A DNA stretch of 64,000 nucleotides from NCBI RefSeq assembly GCF_003672135.1, contig NC_039513.1:6510833-6574832 (forward strand), in the 5' to 3' direction. Of the stretch, positions 37,240-51,081 are shown one piece after another (position 1 is the first letter of the stretch; every line of letters starts with the position of its first letter). The notes beneath the pieces are model-generated. The model had not been told where the DNA came from, did no database searches, and was given only the letters and a program-made list of their open reading frames with translations. This DNA is from Ooceraea biroi (lineage: Eukaryota > Arthropoda > Insecta > Hymenoptera > Formicidae). The position numbers and the translations under genes were made by a program.

Positions 37240-40200
37240 AGGAATAATTTTATTTTACTTTATTTTACTCTCTTATTCTATTGCTAATAAGATTAAATAT
37301 TTCTAAAATGTTCAATTTACTTTACATCCATTAAACATTTCGATTGATTTTCAATTCCTTTCATCATTTTCTTCTCTTTTGTATTTCACCTAATCCAGAA
37401 TACGAGTAATCGAAATAAATGGAAATTTATATATTTAAAGTGACACAGAAAAAATTATTAGATTTTCGTTATCACTAAAGTAGGTTGACAGAAAGTAAAG
37501 AATCGCGCAGTTTTATGTGGAATCCCGCAGCTTTCCGATGTAAGCGAGCGATTAAGTTCGCCACGGACTCGATACCACTGAAGCGGAAGTCTCGGTCCCG
37601 AACGAACGTGGATTTCCGGCAAAAAAAAGAAAAGATCGGAGAGGGGACAGACAAGTTTGCGTATCTTATTTTTCAGCAGTTCGCCGGCAGAAGCAGGAAA
37701 GGGAAGATGGAAAGGATAAAGCGAGCAGCTGAGAAACGCCGGGCTTGACTTGAAGTTTCCACGAACAACGTTTACTTTATCCACCCTAACCGCCTAACTC
37801 CTACCCCTTTCTCACTTGTTCGCAATAGTCGATCTCAAAGGTCGATCGTAAAAGTGGTAGCGCAGTTTTTTCTACGCGTAAATCGGCACTCGTGTATCTG
37901 CTCATCGTCAGAGTGTGCCGACGTATTCGAGTTAAAGTAGAAAGTCGACGCGCACAGACACAATAACCGCACTTCCGCTATTCGCTCTCGGAAAGTTGAT
38001 GACCAACGATGTTATTTCACTCTCGCCATAACGTATACTATAATGTTTCGCCAGCGAGATCAAACGATGTTTCACCTATGAGAAGTGCAGTAACAATAAA
38101 CAATAATATTTAATAATTCTGATTATTATTTAATTAATTATTGCTAATTATATTTTTATAATTGCGTAATGAGTAAATTATTAGCTGTATAAATGTATAT
38201 AAATCTGTATATAAGTTTGTATAATATCAGTTAATAATATTGATTAAATACAATAATAAGGGTTTTAATAATATTCACTTTTAATATGTGATAAAAATTG
38301 TCGAAATTTACATTGTTTGCAAATTTCTATATATCTATTAATGTAATTAATTTGCAAAGCTTCTCAGTTTTGGTAAGATTTCAAAATAGAGATTTACAAA
38401 TGCAAATTCTTTTTTATTGTTCTCATATTTCAAATTCTAGTGGAGAGAAATATCGATAAATAATGAGGCAACAGTTCAACTAAATTCCATCTTATTTGTA
38501 TATCGTCCACTTGACGATTAACTTCTGGACGACCATCGCGATATAACAAAAACGCGCACTTGCGGAAGAAATCGAAATTTATGTCCCCGCTGCGATAGCG
38601 GGGACGAAAGTGGCCACGAAGATCTGGCAGGAAAAAGAAAGCCCTGGGAGATATCCGAGAGGAATTTGTAGCTGTACCCACTCCTCTTCGACATGGTGTG
38701 TTTTTTCATGACAAAGTTGAGATTCGCTTAAAGCAAATCTGTGCTTTAAGTAAATCGACAAACAGCCCAAGCAAACATACCAAGTATTTACGTAGCATTT
38801 ATTAAGTTTTGTATTGTAACTTGTGTCTCTTTTCGATCGCAATAATCTTGTGTATGCTGTCGAGATGAAATTAGAGAAGAAAAAGAGAGTGATTGTTGAT
38901 CTTATAAAATTTAAAAAGTATTTCAAATTTTTTTACTTTAGTAATGTTGCCAGTGATTACGTAATATTTTGTATTATAATGCAATTACTTCTGGTATAAT
39001 TGATCAATGTTCTTTGTATTTCTCAGTCTAACTGAAAATATCACGCGAGCAAGATGAATACTTTCTTCTTTTGTTATAATGTCTTCTTGGGATTGCAGCG
39101 TTTGGGAAATAATTGTCTAGTTTTCAACGGTTGAAACCTCACTCAGGATGACTATGGTACTCTAGAGTGCCACTGACGTCTCCCGTGAGTGCCACACAAA
39201 TTTTCTTAGTAGTTTCTCACGATCCTAGATTTAAACGCATTACTGCAGCGCTCATTCTCAGAGTGATTATAGTATTAATCCCTTTCCTCTTACGAATACT
39301 TTTTGAACCGACGAGTATTCAGAATATTAATGATGAAACTGTTTTATTAGTTAATTGTTATTTATTCATGAAATTGGCCAGTAGATTATTAACTACAATG
39401 TACTAATTTTTCTATTATTATTCGCAACATAATTATAAAGAGAAAATAAGGAACATATGAATCATTTTATTTTTTAATTTTGGGAAAGGAGAGATAGTTT
39501 CAAATTACAAAAAGTAAAAACATTTGCGCTCTATAATGATTATAAGGATCGATGAAAGTATCATGAGTAACCAGTATCAAAGTAAGCAGATAAGCCATAA
39601 AATACTCGTTTCTATAAACTTCTGCAGTAATATTGTCTCATTAAAACGAGATATCGTATTGAACATTTATTCGCACGCACTAGATTAAACTGAATACTTG
39701 TTAAGCAAAAAACTGGAGGATTGCAATTGAACATATTTGAAATGCAAGCTCTAACCGATCGCACAAAATGCATAACGTCGACGGAGATCGACTAATTCCG
39801 CACAACGATGAGCCGCTCGTAATTTCCTTTGATAATCTTGCATTCCAGTTAAAAACAGGAAGATCAATGAGATCCAGAATATCCAGTAGGATATCGAGAA
39901 ATAAAACTTCTCCGATCATTTTTATACTCGCAACTTTTGATCTGCTATTCTTTAATTGTTTTGCGAATGTATATAATTATAAATTAAATCTTAAATACAT
40001 CCTTTATTAGTTAAATCTTTAAAAATTCAACTTGCTTTTTGTAGAATTTCTTGAAATATTTCCGTAGTAATATCTACAAAGATATAAAACATGAATTGGG
40101 TGTCTTGAATATTGCCATTGCATTCCATCACTTTCTGTTCACTGATCGATGACGGCGGTCCCCTTCGTTTAAAGTGCGGTTCGCCATTCTTAAGCAGACG

Positions 40201-40760
40201 ATAAAATTGTTTCCCATAAAACGAGAGTGCATAAAAAATTAATCATCCATTGTCTTGCGTGTTACATATCGGGTGACTTCCTCTCCCGGCACTATTCTTT
40301 TTTCTTCATTGATCGCCGTAAAAACGCGGCCGGGTTTTATGGTGCGCAGTTTTGCGAAAGCTGCGTTTATCCGGCGGGCGCGGGAGTGTATGACACTTTG
40401 GGACGCGGCACCACGTGAAAATGCTCCATAAAACGCTCAAATTGCATCGCGGCAATAAAAGATGAGGTTCGAGTAAATCCTCCTGCGATTTTATCGACGC
40501 GCGTACGCGTCGCGACCGTGCTTTAATCCGCGACCGTCGCTGAATTAAATCTTTAACCGTCGTTTATCACCTTATAACCTTTCGGCCGCGATTATCCGTT
40601 AAACAATGGAAAAGGCAGTTATCAATTCCCCGCCTAGTCCCGCATGCGTTGCCGCGCGCGGCCCTTGACAAATTATTCCGAAGGGCGTTGCACCCCCTCA
40701 CGCCCAATGAATTCCGTCGTCCGCCGGTTTATGCCCGTGGTGGCATTTTCGATGCCGAAC
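37240..40760. other. Gene-free stretch
   Basis: Holds an AT-rich block at 38080-38460 and mixed sequence elsewhere. The 115-codon and 108-codon minus-strand frames (38579-38926, 37458-37784) have no recognised domain. CGCGACCGT is repeated near 40511 and 40529 in a CpG-rich patch. Confidence 0.5.
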
Positions 40761-40763
40761 CAA

Positions 40764-40985
40764 AATACAAAAAAAAGAGGGAAAAAGAGGGAAAGAGACA
40801 GAGAGAAAGAAAAACGAGCGAGGCAGGCAGAACGGTCGCGGCGTAAATTGTCGAACGGATCGAGGCTGACGAGTCAATACAGCGTCGACGGAAAAGCCGC
40901 GTTGTGCACCAGAAAAAAAGGAAGATGACGAGAAGGAGAGAAAGAGAAAGAGGAACAGAGAGAAAGAGAGAGACGGGGTGAGAGC
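40764..40985. repeat. Two polypurine tracts
   Basis: GA/AAG-rich tracts at about 40766-40820 and 40911-40982 are almost pure purine on the + strand. They flank a CpG-rich segment with ordinary composition. They produce long low-complexity frames on both strands (serine/leucine-rich on the minus strand, arginine/lysine-rich on the plus), which are artefacts of composition. Confidence 0.85.
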
Positions 40986-41249
40986 GCGCGGTGGAAGAAT
41001 TATTGACGGTGGACTCGATTCCGCTGTTTCGGCGCGCTGATTGATCGCGAGGGCGAATTTGCGCGATGAGGGAGGCAGGCGGCTGTGGATCCCTTAGGTG
41101 AGCAGAACACACACTTTTTTCCATAGCCAGCCTCATGGCTTCGAAAAGCGTGCATGCGGAGTAGCGCGAGCTGTGCAAATGTTGATTCGATCCCTCGCTC
41201 GCTGATATCGCTGCTCGTTTGCGTCGATAGTCGCTCGCGCAACGTTTTC

Positions 41250-44200
41250 CTCGTTTGTTTGATCTTATTACAAATCTATACGTGGCATGAAACAGGGTCG
41301 TTACATATTAGTGGTGTTGTCTCCGATAGTAACTCGGGGAAAACGTTGGGCAGGGTTCATATGTGACGTAATCGCCGGTTTTTTCTTTAGCTGAATTATT
41401 GTTAAGATGATACAATACAATATAGACGTGTGTATGTGTGTGTGATATGTTTCATCACGTATCTCATAAATTTTGCCAGAAGCTATGTGCAGAAGCAGCT
41501 GCGACAGATCTATCCTGCGACATTTCCAACGTAGTCTGTCATTTTTCATTATTTATTGTTCCATTATTTACTGTTAATAAAATATTTTTCGATATACGAA
41601 TTAGTTCTCGCGACGCGACAGGATTTTGCTTATAAAATGCGTATATGAAGGTGGCCAAAAGTATAAAGGAATTGAAATTAATAAAATAAAAATATATTAT
41701 AAAAATATATTATAAAAAATAAATGATTTCAGAAGTACTTTCCTCCCTTTCCGTTATTTTGTAGCTGATACTTTAAATTATACATATATAATGCATAATA
41801 AATATTCTTTCTGGAAGGAAGGAATATAATTTTGTCGGTAAAAGATATTTAATAAACTTTTGGCGGAGGCAAAGTGATAAGAGAATATTATGCAGAAAAA
41901 AGGTGAAACATTTATTAAACTCTTCCCTCGGAAGAGCATTGTACGATCTTATTGTCGTAGGGTAACACTCGTTAAGCCGCATTAAAATTGCAAGTCGCGC
42001 ACGCACGCACACGCGCGTTCCACTCAGCACTCGTGCCAAGATTTTCTTTTGTTCGACGTTAAAACCGCACGTGCCCGCACTGCAGACACGCGAGCGCACG
42101 CATGCGCTCGAAAATATTCGCGGAAAATAGCGAAGCTTGAACAATGCGGGAAAAGCTTCAAGCGAAAGCACATGCGACCTCGCATCTACCTCTACATGAG
42201 TAAAACGAACACACATATATCATCATAAACCACTGTGGATAACTTTCTGGATCTCGCGATACATCCGGAAACTTTGATCTCGATTACCTAATTCCTAATT
42301 TAGTCTTATCGTGCTAAACCTCCCCTCGCCTCCCTGTGAAATCGCGGCCTTGTGTCAATGGAATTTTAATTCCGGAATTCATTCGATTTTAAACGTTTGT
42401 CCCTTTGGAATTTTAATCCTTTTGAACATATTAGTTTTTTAACGTATTCCGCGTGCGGGGATCGTGTGTACATATTTTCTCGACATAAATTTTCACGAAA
42501 TCGGCATCGTAAATCATATCACTCGTATATTTTACATTGATTTCCCGCAGCGATTTACGAGATAACCGCTTCGATATGCTACTTTGCGTTTCACAAAAGT
42601 CCCTCGCAGAAGAGCGGCACTCTTGCCGTACTATATCAAATTCTAGTCGACAAAACGATCTGTAAGGAGGAAACTACATACGTACCGTCTACGTGCTCGC
42701 GTCTACACGCGCGCGCACATACACACCCGCACGCGCGTCCTTCTTTCGGGATCTCGCCAGAAAGTGGAGGATACGCTAGAATGAAATATGTCAACGATCC
42801 AGTTTGAAACTGGGAAAAGAAGGTATTCTGCCTTTCGAGGAAATCAACGATAAATCACGGCATTAGTTTTATACATTTTCATGTTGCCAGCGTCGCTATG
42901 GGATTGACTGATACAACTGAAACAAATGCATCATCCATCACGTTGACATCCAGCATCTACTTGAGATATACGCGCAGAAACATTCAGACTAATCCCCGAG
43001 AATTTTTTTGAACTCCTAAGAAGATGCGAAACCAAGAAATACATCGCCGAAAAAAGGCTAACATATCTATAATCGTATCGCATGAAAAATTCACGTAAAA
43101 TACTGCAACGATCTGCACGGGAGATAGGCAAGGGCGGAACAATCCCCAAACCTTGCAGAAATTTCAGATCGAGAATTTTCCGAAATGAAAATTTAATATT
43201 TTCTGTATCCGCGAGCTTCAACGATTAAAAAAACTGCATTGCTTTTATTAGTATCCTGTTAATTAAATTGTTAATGATATCTTAATTAGCACGTTAAACA
43301 AAATTTTAATTAATTAATTCGGAAAAGAAAGTTGTGTTGTCACTTGCAATTTTCGCCGAACAAAAGCGCACATGCAAAATTTTAGATAAAATTTCTCTAG
43401 CGTGTTTATATATATATTCTGAATATGATGACGTTGAATTAAATCCCTATTAAAAGCAAATTAACTTTGCTCTAGTCATGCTTTAGTTGAAAAGAAAAAA
43501 AGTAATTAATTAGGGATATGTATCAATTGCGCGATTCAAATTACAGTATCCTGCGATTTGCTTAACGGCGTAAACGTACGATAAACTAATTAACGCTTGT
43601 TTTCGTTTGCGACAGGCGCAGCACTTCGAGCGACGTACGTTGACGTCTCGTGTGCGATTGTGTACGCGGTGCCGGCGTATCGCAGTAATGCAGTCGTCCA
43701 ACCCCCTTGCTGCTTCCGTTCCCGCAAGCCGCAGCTTTTGCATGCAAATTTTCCCTAAGAATTACGATTTTACTTCATAGACTCCTTGCTCCGCGCCGAA
43801 TACCATAAACCAGAGAAAACGTTCCCCGGGGTACCCGACCCATATACATGAGCAATCCTCGGAGAGAGCGCGTCGCATTGTCCGCGTTAAACCCGTGTAA
43901 AATCTTTCAGGAAATCTTTCGGCTCCTTGTGGAAATCGCGCGCGCAATAGTCGGAGCGCTGATTCATCTTTTCGTGCCGGAGTTGCGGTATCGGGAGATT
44001 GGATCTAGCCAGAATTATATCGGGTCGGATCTCATGTGTCTGAGGAATCGTGTACCTCACGCGTTAGCTCACCACGTTAGTCATTCATGAGATCTGCGTG
44101 TTCTCTCTCTCGTAAGCTGGCTGGCGTTCCAGGATGTCTTCCGTTCACGAGGAACGAATCGACAGGGTTGGTCTGCGCAGCACGAGTGTGCGCGAGCGTT

Positions 44201-44400
44201 TCTCGAGCTCACTGACGCGCGATGCCACTCCAATTAGGAGCGTTTCCGGTGCAGCGACGTGACGCCGGCGTCGCGGCGGCGAGACCCGTCTGTGGCGGCG
44301 GATCGCGATTGGTCATGGGGATGCTGGGGTGACCGGCAACGTTCAGCAATTTGCCAGGTTCACGCGTACATAATATTCGGACGTTTCACGTAGCCCGCGG
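41250..44400. other. Gene-free stretch
   Basis: Contains GT-rich sequence near 41428-41445 and CG/CA-rich segments near 42000 and 42700. A 147-codon minus-strand frame (41773-42216) has a cysteine/arginine-rich product that was not recognised. A CpG-rich island starts near 43600. Confidence 0.5.
41684..41720. repeat. AT-rich tandem repeat, about 15-bp unit
   Basis: AAAATATATTATA is repeated in tandem in an AT-rich stretch with no open frame of note. Confidence 0.7.
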
Positions 44401-44413
44401 CTTACAAGCACAT

Positions 44414-44433
44414 AGAGAGAAAGACAGAGAGAC

Positions 44434-44475
<42 letters not shown>
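44414..44475. repeat. (AG)n microsatellite
   Basis: Purine tract with a pure (AG)12 core at 44442-44465, flanked by interrupted GAGACAGA units. It is open on the + strand as a low-complexity RE-rich peptide, which should not be read as a gene. Confidence 0.95.
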
Positions 44476-44531
44476 CTACGTTACAAAGCGGCTCTCAATA
44501 ATTGCGCATCGACCAAATAATTTCATCCTCA

Positions 44532-44545
44532 CGCGCGCGCGCGCG
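44532..44545. repeat. (CG)7 run
   Basis: Seven uninterrupted CG dinucleotides, about 60 bp after the AG microsatellite. Such a run is unusual in methylation-depleted genomes and can adopt Z-DNA. Confidence 0.95.
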
Positions 44546-44636
44546 TGCATACCGGCCGAGTTAGCCCCCTATTGTTACGGGCACCGCCGGGGGAGCGTTT
44601 ACCCCTCTGACTCCCGAGTTCGATCACGCCCGACCG

Positions 44637-44652
44637 GCGATTAATTAATCGC
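44637..44652. promoter_or_regulatory. 16-bp palindrome with overlapping homeodomain cores
   Basis: GCGATTAATTAATCGC is an exact palindrome with the same 14-bp core as the one at 51066-51081. It sits at the 3' side of a GC-rich island (about 43600-44720) that also contains CG and AG microsatellites, so the AT-rich core stands out locally. Confidence 0.35.
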
Positions 44653-44724
44653 TTAAGGAACGAAAACTGCTGCCCTCACGCTAATTTCACCCCGGGAGCG
44701 TAGCGCGCTTCCGCGCCGGACTCG

Positions 44725-46690
44725 CCCGTGCGGTATTATATGTATATATCACATATTCCGCGTTTTGTCGTCACATAAGTGATGATCGATGGACACGAAA
44801 GATCATTTACATCGACGATGATGATTATACGGGATTATAGAAGCAAGTAATTCATTTTAATGATTAGAACGTGAGCCGTTGCAGTTGGCGGCCTCGTCAT
44901 TAACAGGCACGCGGGAGTTTATTGGATCTAATAGGGATATTATGAGATTGTAATGTGATGTTAATTCTCTATCTGTATATGTAATTCCGGGATCCTCTCG
45001 CGCAGTAAACAAAGTTTCATTTCAATGATAAGGGAATTTACTTCACACGTGCAGGTTTTGGAAAATAAGTTGGTTATGCAAAATTGTATTCAATCAGTGG
45101 ATTATAGAATGTTTACGCTCAATTAGCGTTGTATTTGATATTGCTTTTTCCTTATTCTATACTGTTGAATTGTTTTATGCAAAATGCAAGTTTTATGCAA
45201 ATTATCTTATTGCACGTTTTTACGTCATTTTCACGTAAAAATGTTTAGCAATACTAACATGTACTTATTATCTGAATTTCTAATTTAATCTCTTGGAATA
45301 CAAAAGAATGTAAACGAAACAGTAGTAAAACTGTAAACTTTTGTGAGAATTTCGATTGCTTTCGTCAATTTCCGCTTAAAAACATCCAAGAGTAAATCAC
45401 ATTCTAATTATGTGCGCACATGGGAAGCTCGTTTAACTCCATCACAAGTTCCGGAAGGTGGGAAATACGAGTTTCGCTCCTCTCTAACTCTATAGCTCTC
45501 AAATCCAGTCCGTCTCGATTTTGTAATTATCATCCATGCGCGCAATGATCGCGGCAACAACGAACAGTACAGCACCGCCGCCAAAGACAGCCTAATTATC
45601 GCCATTAATTATTTCTCGCTGCAATCCGCTCGTCCACTCGTCAACCAAAATTTCACCGGTCCTCTCCCGCTCTTTCAATGCACCCCTCTCACCCTCCCGA
45701 GATACCGCTACCCCGATCCGCAAACAACCGTCCGCTGCAAACCCCCGTCGATCCCCAATTGACGTACGCGTCAACGAGCGGCGTCCACGTCAACAGAGTA
45801 ACAGAACTGGGGACAAGCGTTTTGCGCCCCTCGTCCGCATCCCCTTGGTACCCGCCTCTCGAAATCGGAGGGTGGCCTTGGTTGTCTACCGCGAATGAGT
45901 GCGCAACCGGCAACGCATTTTGATCTATAACACGAGTGAGAGGCTATTGTCGATTGGTGAAGCAACACCTGGACCGGCCGGAAAGCGTGCTGAGGGCTTT
46001 TCATTTTGGCTCGCGTTGCCCGGAAGAGAGGGGTGCCGTATGGGAGGAGGCTGGCGACACTCGAGTGTCGACGAGAGGGTGGCGGCAGTGCCGGGTTTAT
46101 GTCAAAAACCCGTCCACGGTACCAATGCGATAATCACAAAGATTTTTTATTATGAATACCAGAAACACAATTAAACTTTTATCTCAACATCACGTCGACG
46201 TATTATAAATAAATCGAGATGCATCATAAAGGAAAAATTCTTTTTTAATAATAGTATTAAAAAATCCTTTTTAATAATAGTTAATAGAATAATCAATATC
46301 TTTTCACTGTGCATGAGTTATCTGGAAGAAACTTTTATGGAAAACTGAATTTAAATAATTCACTAATGGATAACTGTACAATTCACGTTATCTATAAGTA
46401 ACAAATTTTTAATGATAACATTGGTTCAAGTAAATTTATATAAAGAAAACTTTATTTTTTCAAGTCACCAGGTATTTTGAATCAATTATTGCTACGTTAG
46501 TTTAGTCCAGGATATTTATACATTTTTTATCAGTTAATTAAAAGAACATGGAACAGTGCATCTAGAGCCGGCCATGTACTGCGAAAGGAATCGTGAGTGG
46601 GGCCCAACACAAGTCTGAAAGTGCTCTGGACGGACTGAAACGCACATGCGACCAGATCGTTGCGCCTTTGTGTACGCGCTAAAGGGGTGC
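44725..46690. other. Gene-free stretch
   Basis: AT-rich at 45030-45420. A GC-rich block at 45420-46140 is open in several overlapping frames on both strands with no recognised product. AT-rich again to 46560, with a repeated TTTTTAATAATAG near 46245 and 46268. Confidence 0.5.
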
Positions 46691-46695
46691 GCGGG

Positions 46696-46701
46696 TATAA
46701 G
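46696..46701 (+). promoter_or_regulatory. TATA-like box (TATAAG)
   Basis: GGGTATAAGAGG stands out in the GC-rich patch at about 46570-46760. A weak initiator-like TTCACC lies roughly 35 bp downstream. No convincing open frame or splice site follows, so a promoter is only possible. Confidence 0.2.
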
Positions 46702-46759
46702 AGGGAACGGCAGAAAGGGGTGTTAAGTGTTCACCGAAAGTGCCAATTTCGTGCCGTAG

Positions 46760-49700
46760 TAAACGCCGAAGCATGTGCGCCGTCTTTTTTTTCCACTCCT
46801 CTCCATTTCTTCTTGCTTACGGCACGAGGATAAAATCAGCATTTACCGTAGCGAATGCTTCAGCGCAATTCTACGCGCTATCCTACGCGTTATCCTCGCT
46901 TAAATAAAATAAGACAACAAAGAATTTACGTTTGCGATATAAGCAATGCTACGGTATTTTTTACGACTGCAGATGTGATGAGAAGATACGAGCAGACGCT
47001 GCACGCTTTGAGGATTTAAAACTTGGAAAATTTATGGTGAAAGTGTAATAATTATATAATGTTGGGTACTTATGCAGCACATTATTTGGGCATTCACAAC
47101 AATTTAAAATAATTTTGTAAATATCACGATGTCATAATATATATTCATAATATAAATTCCACACTGTGCCGCGTGTGGCCTCTGTTTAAATATCAAAGAC
47201 TAAATTTCTTCTACCTGACGGTTTATTAAAACACATCGTTGTGTTATTACGTGACATTAAACATCAACCATTTCATACGTTCATAGCATTTTAACGTTTG
47301 TCGTACATGAGATGCAAAAAAAGAACAAAAAGTTTCATAATCTTCCAAATCAGAACTGTACGAAAATATAAGCTGAATTTTCAGTGATTGACACAAAAAT
47401 TGTCGTGCAAGAGTTGACACGATAATATTCTCAATCAATCATGCCTTGATGATGAAAAGCTGTAACTTTGACGTGCCTTATTGCCACGAGCTTGTTACCA
47501 CCAATCCGTTGACGATCGACGGCAGATACCGCAACCAAGGTAGCGCATAATGCAGAGGTCCATTCCGCCGTTGCATGCACCAGTCGATGGCCCTCTCGAT
47601 AGGTTTCCACGAAACCGCAGAGGCGGGTGCAATGAAATTATTTGCTGGCCGGGCAATTAATTGCGCCGCCGACCAGTTAATCGACGAAGAAATATGCCGG
47701 CTTGTCGTTGCGTTAGAATTTTGGTTCTAAATTTCTACTGCTCGACCGTTTTTTAACAGTGGGTTTATTTCTCTGCACTTGATAGCCGATAAAATGGATC
47801 AGTATGATAAATCTTGATCTAAAAATATTTTTTTACAGTTTATTGCAATGTTACATATGAATTAGCGGTGCTAGATCTTTAAATAATAACACTAGTAAAC
47901 AGTTGAATTAATAAAATATGTTGATAAAATGTGTTTCTCTCTTTTACTGATGTTTATTAAGGTCACATCTCTCTTTTAACTACTACAAAAAGTTTTTAAT
48001 ATTTAAATCATAAATTTTCTTATATTTTTACAACTGAATAATTTCACAATAGTTAGTGAAATTTTTTTTTCGATAGGTAAAGTTATAATTCATGTATATT
48101 TCTGATAGATATTTATGCTATTGCTCATCATCATATATAGTTATTAATTTTTCCAGAGAAAGAAATAACTCATGAGGCATAATTAAAATGGCGAATAATC
48201 TCTCGTATAAAGATTTCAATGGGCATCAGAATTGTTAATTATTACAAAGTATATTATGCTCAGCGCCAATCATTATAATCTAATCACCGTTTTCCTTTCA
48301 TTGATCGCGTAACGTGCGCATGCACTCACGTATCCCCGGAACGTGCGACAATCGTGTTAAAATCGGGCCAAGAAGACTTCACTAATGTGCCTGGAGTTGT
48401 TGCTGAGATTCTAAGCGTGGCTGAGTCGCTGTCATGAAGGTACTCTGCATCCTGAGTGCTCCATAATGGCGAAGAAAAAACTGAGTGACATTTTGGATTT
48501 CCATCACACGTGTGCGCGCGCGAGTCATCGGACATTGATTGGCATGAATTTTTCCAGCAGGAAAACGAGGAAGCCGTAATTTAACGGCATCCAATTAATT
48601 GAACGGGAACATTTTAATACGCATGACGCGATGTGGACAATACATGAATAAATCAGTACCGTGCGATAATTTTTTGGTAGATTGTATAAACTTATTAGCG
48701 TTATTTGTTATGCGGCTTGCTTCTCATACGCACGAATACACAATAATATCAAATTGAACATTTATTTCTCATCGTAAAATAATTAATAAAGCCGTTTTCA
48801 TTTTACAGCGTTCAGACAAATTAAGGGAGCGATAGCCCGAATTTAATTTATTTCATACTGTTATTCATAATATAATCTATATTCGTGTATGTGAGATTAA
48901 TCTTAATGACACTATAATCTGATATGATGTATAATATTATATTATCTGAAACAATAGTTATAAGTAGACAATAGATGCAGATTAATTAATCCATTATCGT
49001 GTACTTCAACATTTTCTCCTAATTGCACGACTGCTGATTCACGTGTATGTTTGTAGATACACAAGTCACGTTAAGTGCTAGTTATGCTGTATTTGAGGTA
49101 TTAAGCATCGCTTTCGTTCGCGCTACCCGGTAGGCAAGCAAAGGCTTAATTCGACGTCTACAACGGGGCGGAACTATGTCCTCGAATCGCCAACAGACGA
49201 GAAAACGTTTGCTGGAAAACCGTACTTTGGGAATCTGGAGCCAGCGCGGATGGACCCCGGTACAAAGGTACTTTCTCTTTGGCAGTTTAGTGCTAGACAC
49301 TAAATAAAATTCCTCTTGTTTCTACGGAAAGAAGGGTCGAGAATCTCCCAGGGCCAAGAATGCGACTTCTTCCAATCATCCATGTTACGGTTCATTTTCC
49401 CGATGATATTGCAGCAGTATTTTCCTATTAATTCGAAATAATGAGCATAAGATGAGTAGGAACAATTGATCAAACGATATTTTATAAGCGAACATCAACG
49501 CTTTTAGTCTGTACCTTTGTACCCGCATGTTAAACTGGAAACTTAAGACATAAAACTTGAATTTATTGAATTGTTACAGCTTTGGATTTTCCAAGTTTCT
49601 TCCAAGATCTCTATGCTTCGTTACAGTTACAGATGCCTTGGTAACGTTAACGTTAAACGCTTAAACATTCTTTAAAATATCCTTTTAAATAATTCCTGAA

Positions 49701-50500
49701 TTAAATTTCTCTGAGAGTACAATCTACTTGTAGAAAAAATCAATTTCAAGTTGATCAAAGAATCTCTAGATGAAAGGAAATGCTGGAGATCTCAGGTTTC
49801 TGGGTGGATGTATTTTATATCTATAAAATATATAGGTACTTAAGCATACATGCAGTATTCCTTTATTATACAATTTCCAGCTGCCTGTATTTCTAAATAA
49901 ATACGTTAAATTATAGTGACCAATTCTTCGATCAGTTCGCAATAAAAAACAATGTTTAAAGTATCGGTAATTTGTAATTTAAGAAAATCTTTGTAATTTA
50001 AGAAACAAATATGTACAAAAGAAAAAGAGAGAGAGAGGATACAACACGGGGTTGTAATTTCAGTAAAATTTATTTCAAATGAACTTTAACGGGTTTACGA
50101 TTTACAGAGAATTATAAAAATCGCACATAACGAATGAAATCTTAAACAAATCCACTTTAAATTCCTTGAAAAGAATCTATTATTAAAATTTGATTCCATT
50201 ATTCCATTCCGTGACGATCTGTACTGTCAGACATTTCATCGAAAAAGATTTTCTAGAGATAGAAGATACCAGAGATTTTGCGGTCATCGTCAAGCAGATG
50301 TTCCGATTTCCGATGTTCGGGTCGAGAACTTAATTGTCTTTACCTTGGCTCATTGGTAATCTCCATGCTGTAACTATTCGCGGTTTCACGTTAATACGTA
50401 ATAGGCTACCTTCTTAAATTTATCTTTCCGACTTCCTCCTCAAATGCCAGATAGATTTATCTTTCCATATTTACTCTCTATACCATCCCATCGCCGCTTA
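46760..50500. other. Gene-free stretch
   Basis: Mostly AT-rich with few frames over 60 codons. Small perfect stems occur at 49286-49304 (TTTAGTG/CACTAAA) and 49811-49830 (TATTTTATA/TATAAAATA). TTTGTAATTTAAGAAA is tandemly repeated near 49971-50005. Confidence 0.5.
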
Positions 50501-50717
50501 TCCTGCCAATGTTCGCGTGTCCATCTTCATCGTCGTCTCGCCGACAGGAGAGCGATCGATTCGAGTGGTTCTTAATCCTTCGTGCGCGGATCTATAATAC
50601 ATCTCGCGAAGATCGTGCATCTTCCTCCACCCTTGCCGACAAGGACGCGACATATTTGCGCGAGTTCGGCTGTCACGTGCCGAAGCGTCGAGATTTATGC
50701 ACAGACAGATATGTATT

Positions 50718-50740
50718 ACACACACACACACACACACACA
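50718..50740. repeat. (AC)n microsatellite
   Basis: A 23-nt perfect AC run, followed at 50757-50815 by a GA-rich tract, giving a compound microsatellite. Confidence 0.95.
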
Positions 50741-51065
50741 AAACGACCAAATGCATAAAGAGAGAGAGAGGAGGATAGGGAGAGAGACAGAGATATAGAG
50801 AGTGAGATAGAAAATATCCGAGATTTCTCCTTATGGAGTCTCATCCATAATGGGCTTTCGTTTCCTTGCACTTTGATGATTGATGAGCTCTTGTTTACGC
50901 GCTCCAACTGATCTCCTAACCCCACGCTCCCTCATCCTCCCTCACCCTTCACCGACATTCGGTCGATCTTACGGTTTCCTGCCTCTCATTCACCGGAGTG
51001 TCTACGGGGTGGTGGTTTAAGCTCGCAAGGAATTACTATGCCAAATACGGAGATTCGGTTTGAAT

Positions 51066-51081
51066 TCGATTAATTAATCGA
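51066..51081. promoter_or_regulatory. 16-bp palindrome with overlapping homeodomain cores
   Basis: TCGATTAATTAATCGA is an exact palindrome holding overlapping ATTA/TAAT cores. A partial copy, GGTTAATTAATCGC, lies 140 bp downstream at 51207-51220, and the core CGATTAATTAATCG recurs at 44637-44652. Known: ATTA/TAAT cores bind homeodomain proteins, and palindromes suit dimers. Enhancer function is inference. Confidence 0.35.

Noticed and set aside
40729..41178. 149-codon minus-strand serine/leucine-rich frame
   Set aside because: It is the complement of two polypurine tracts; low-complexity translation explains its length.
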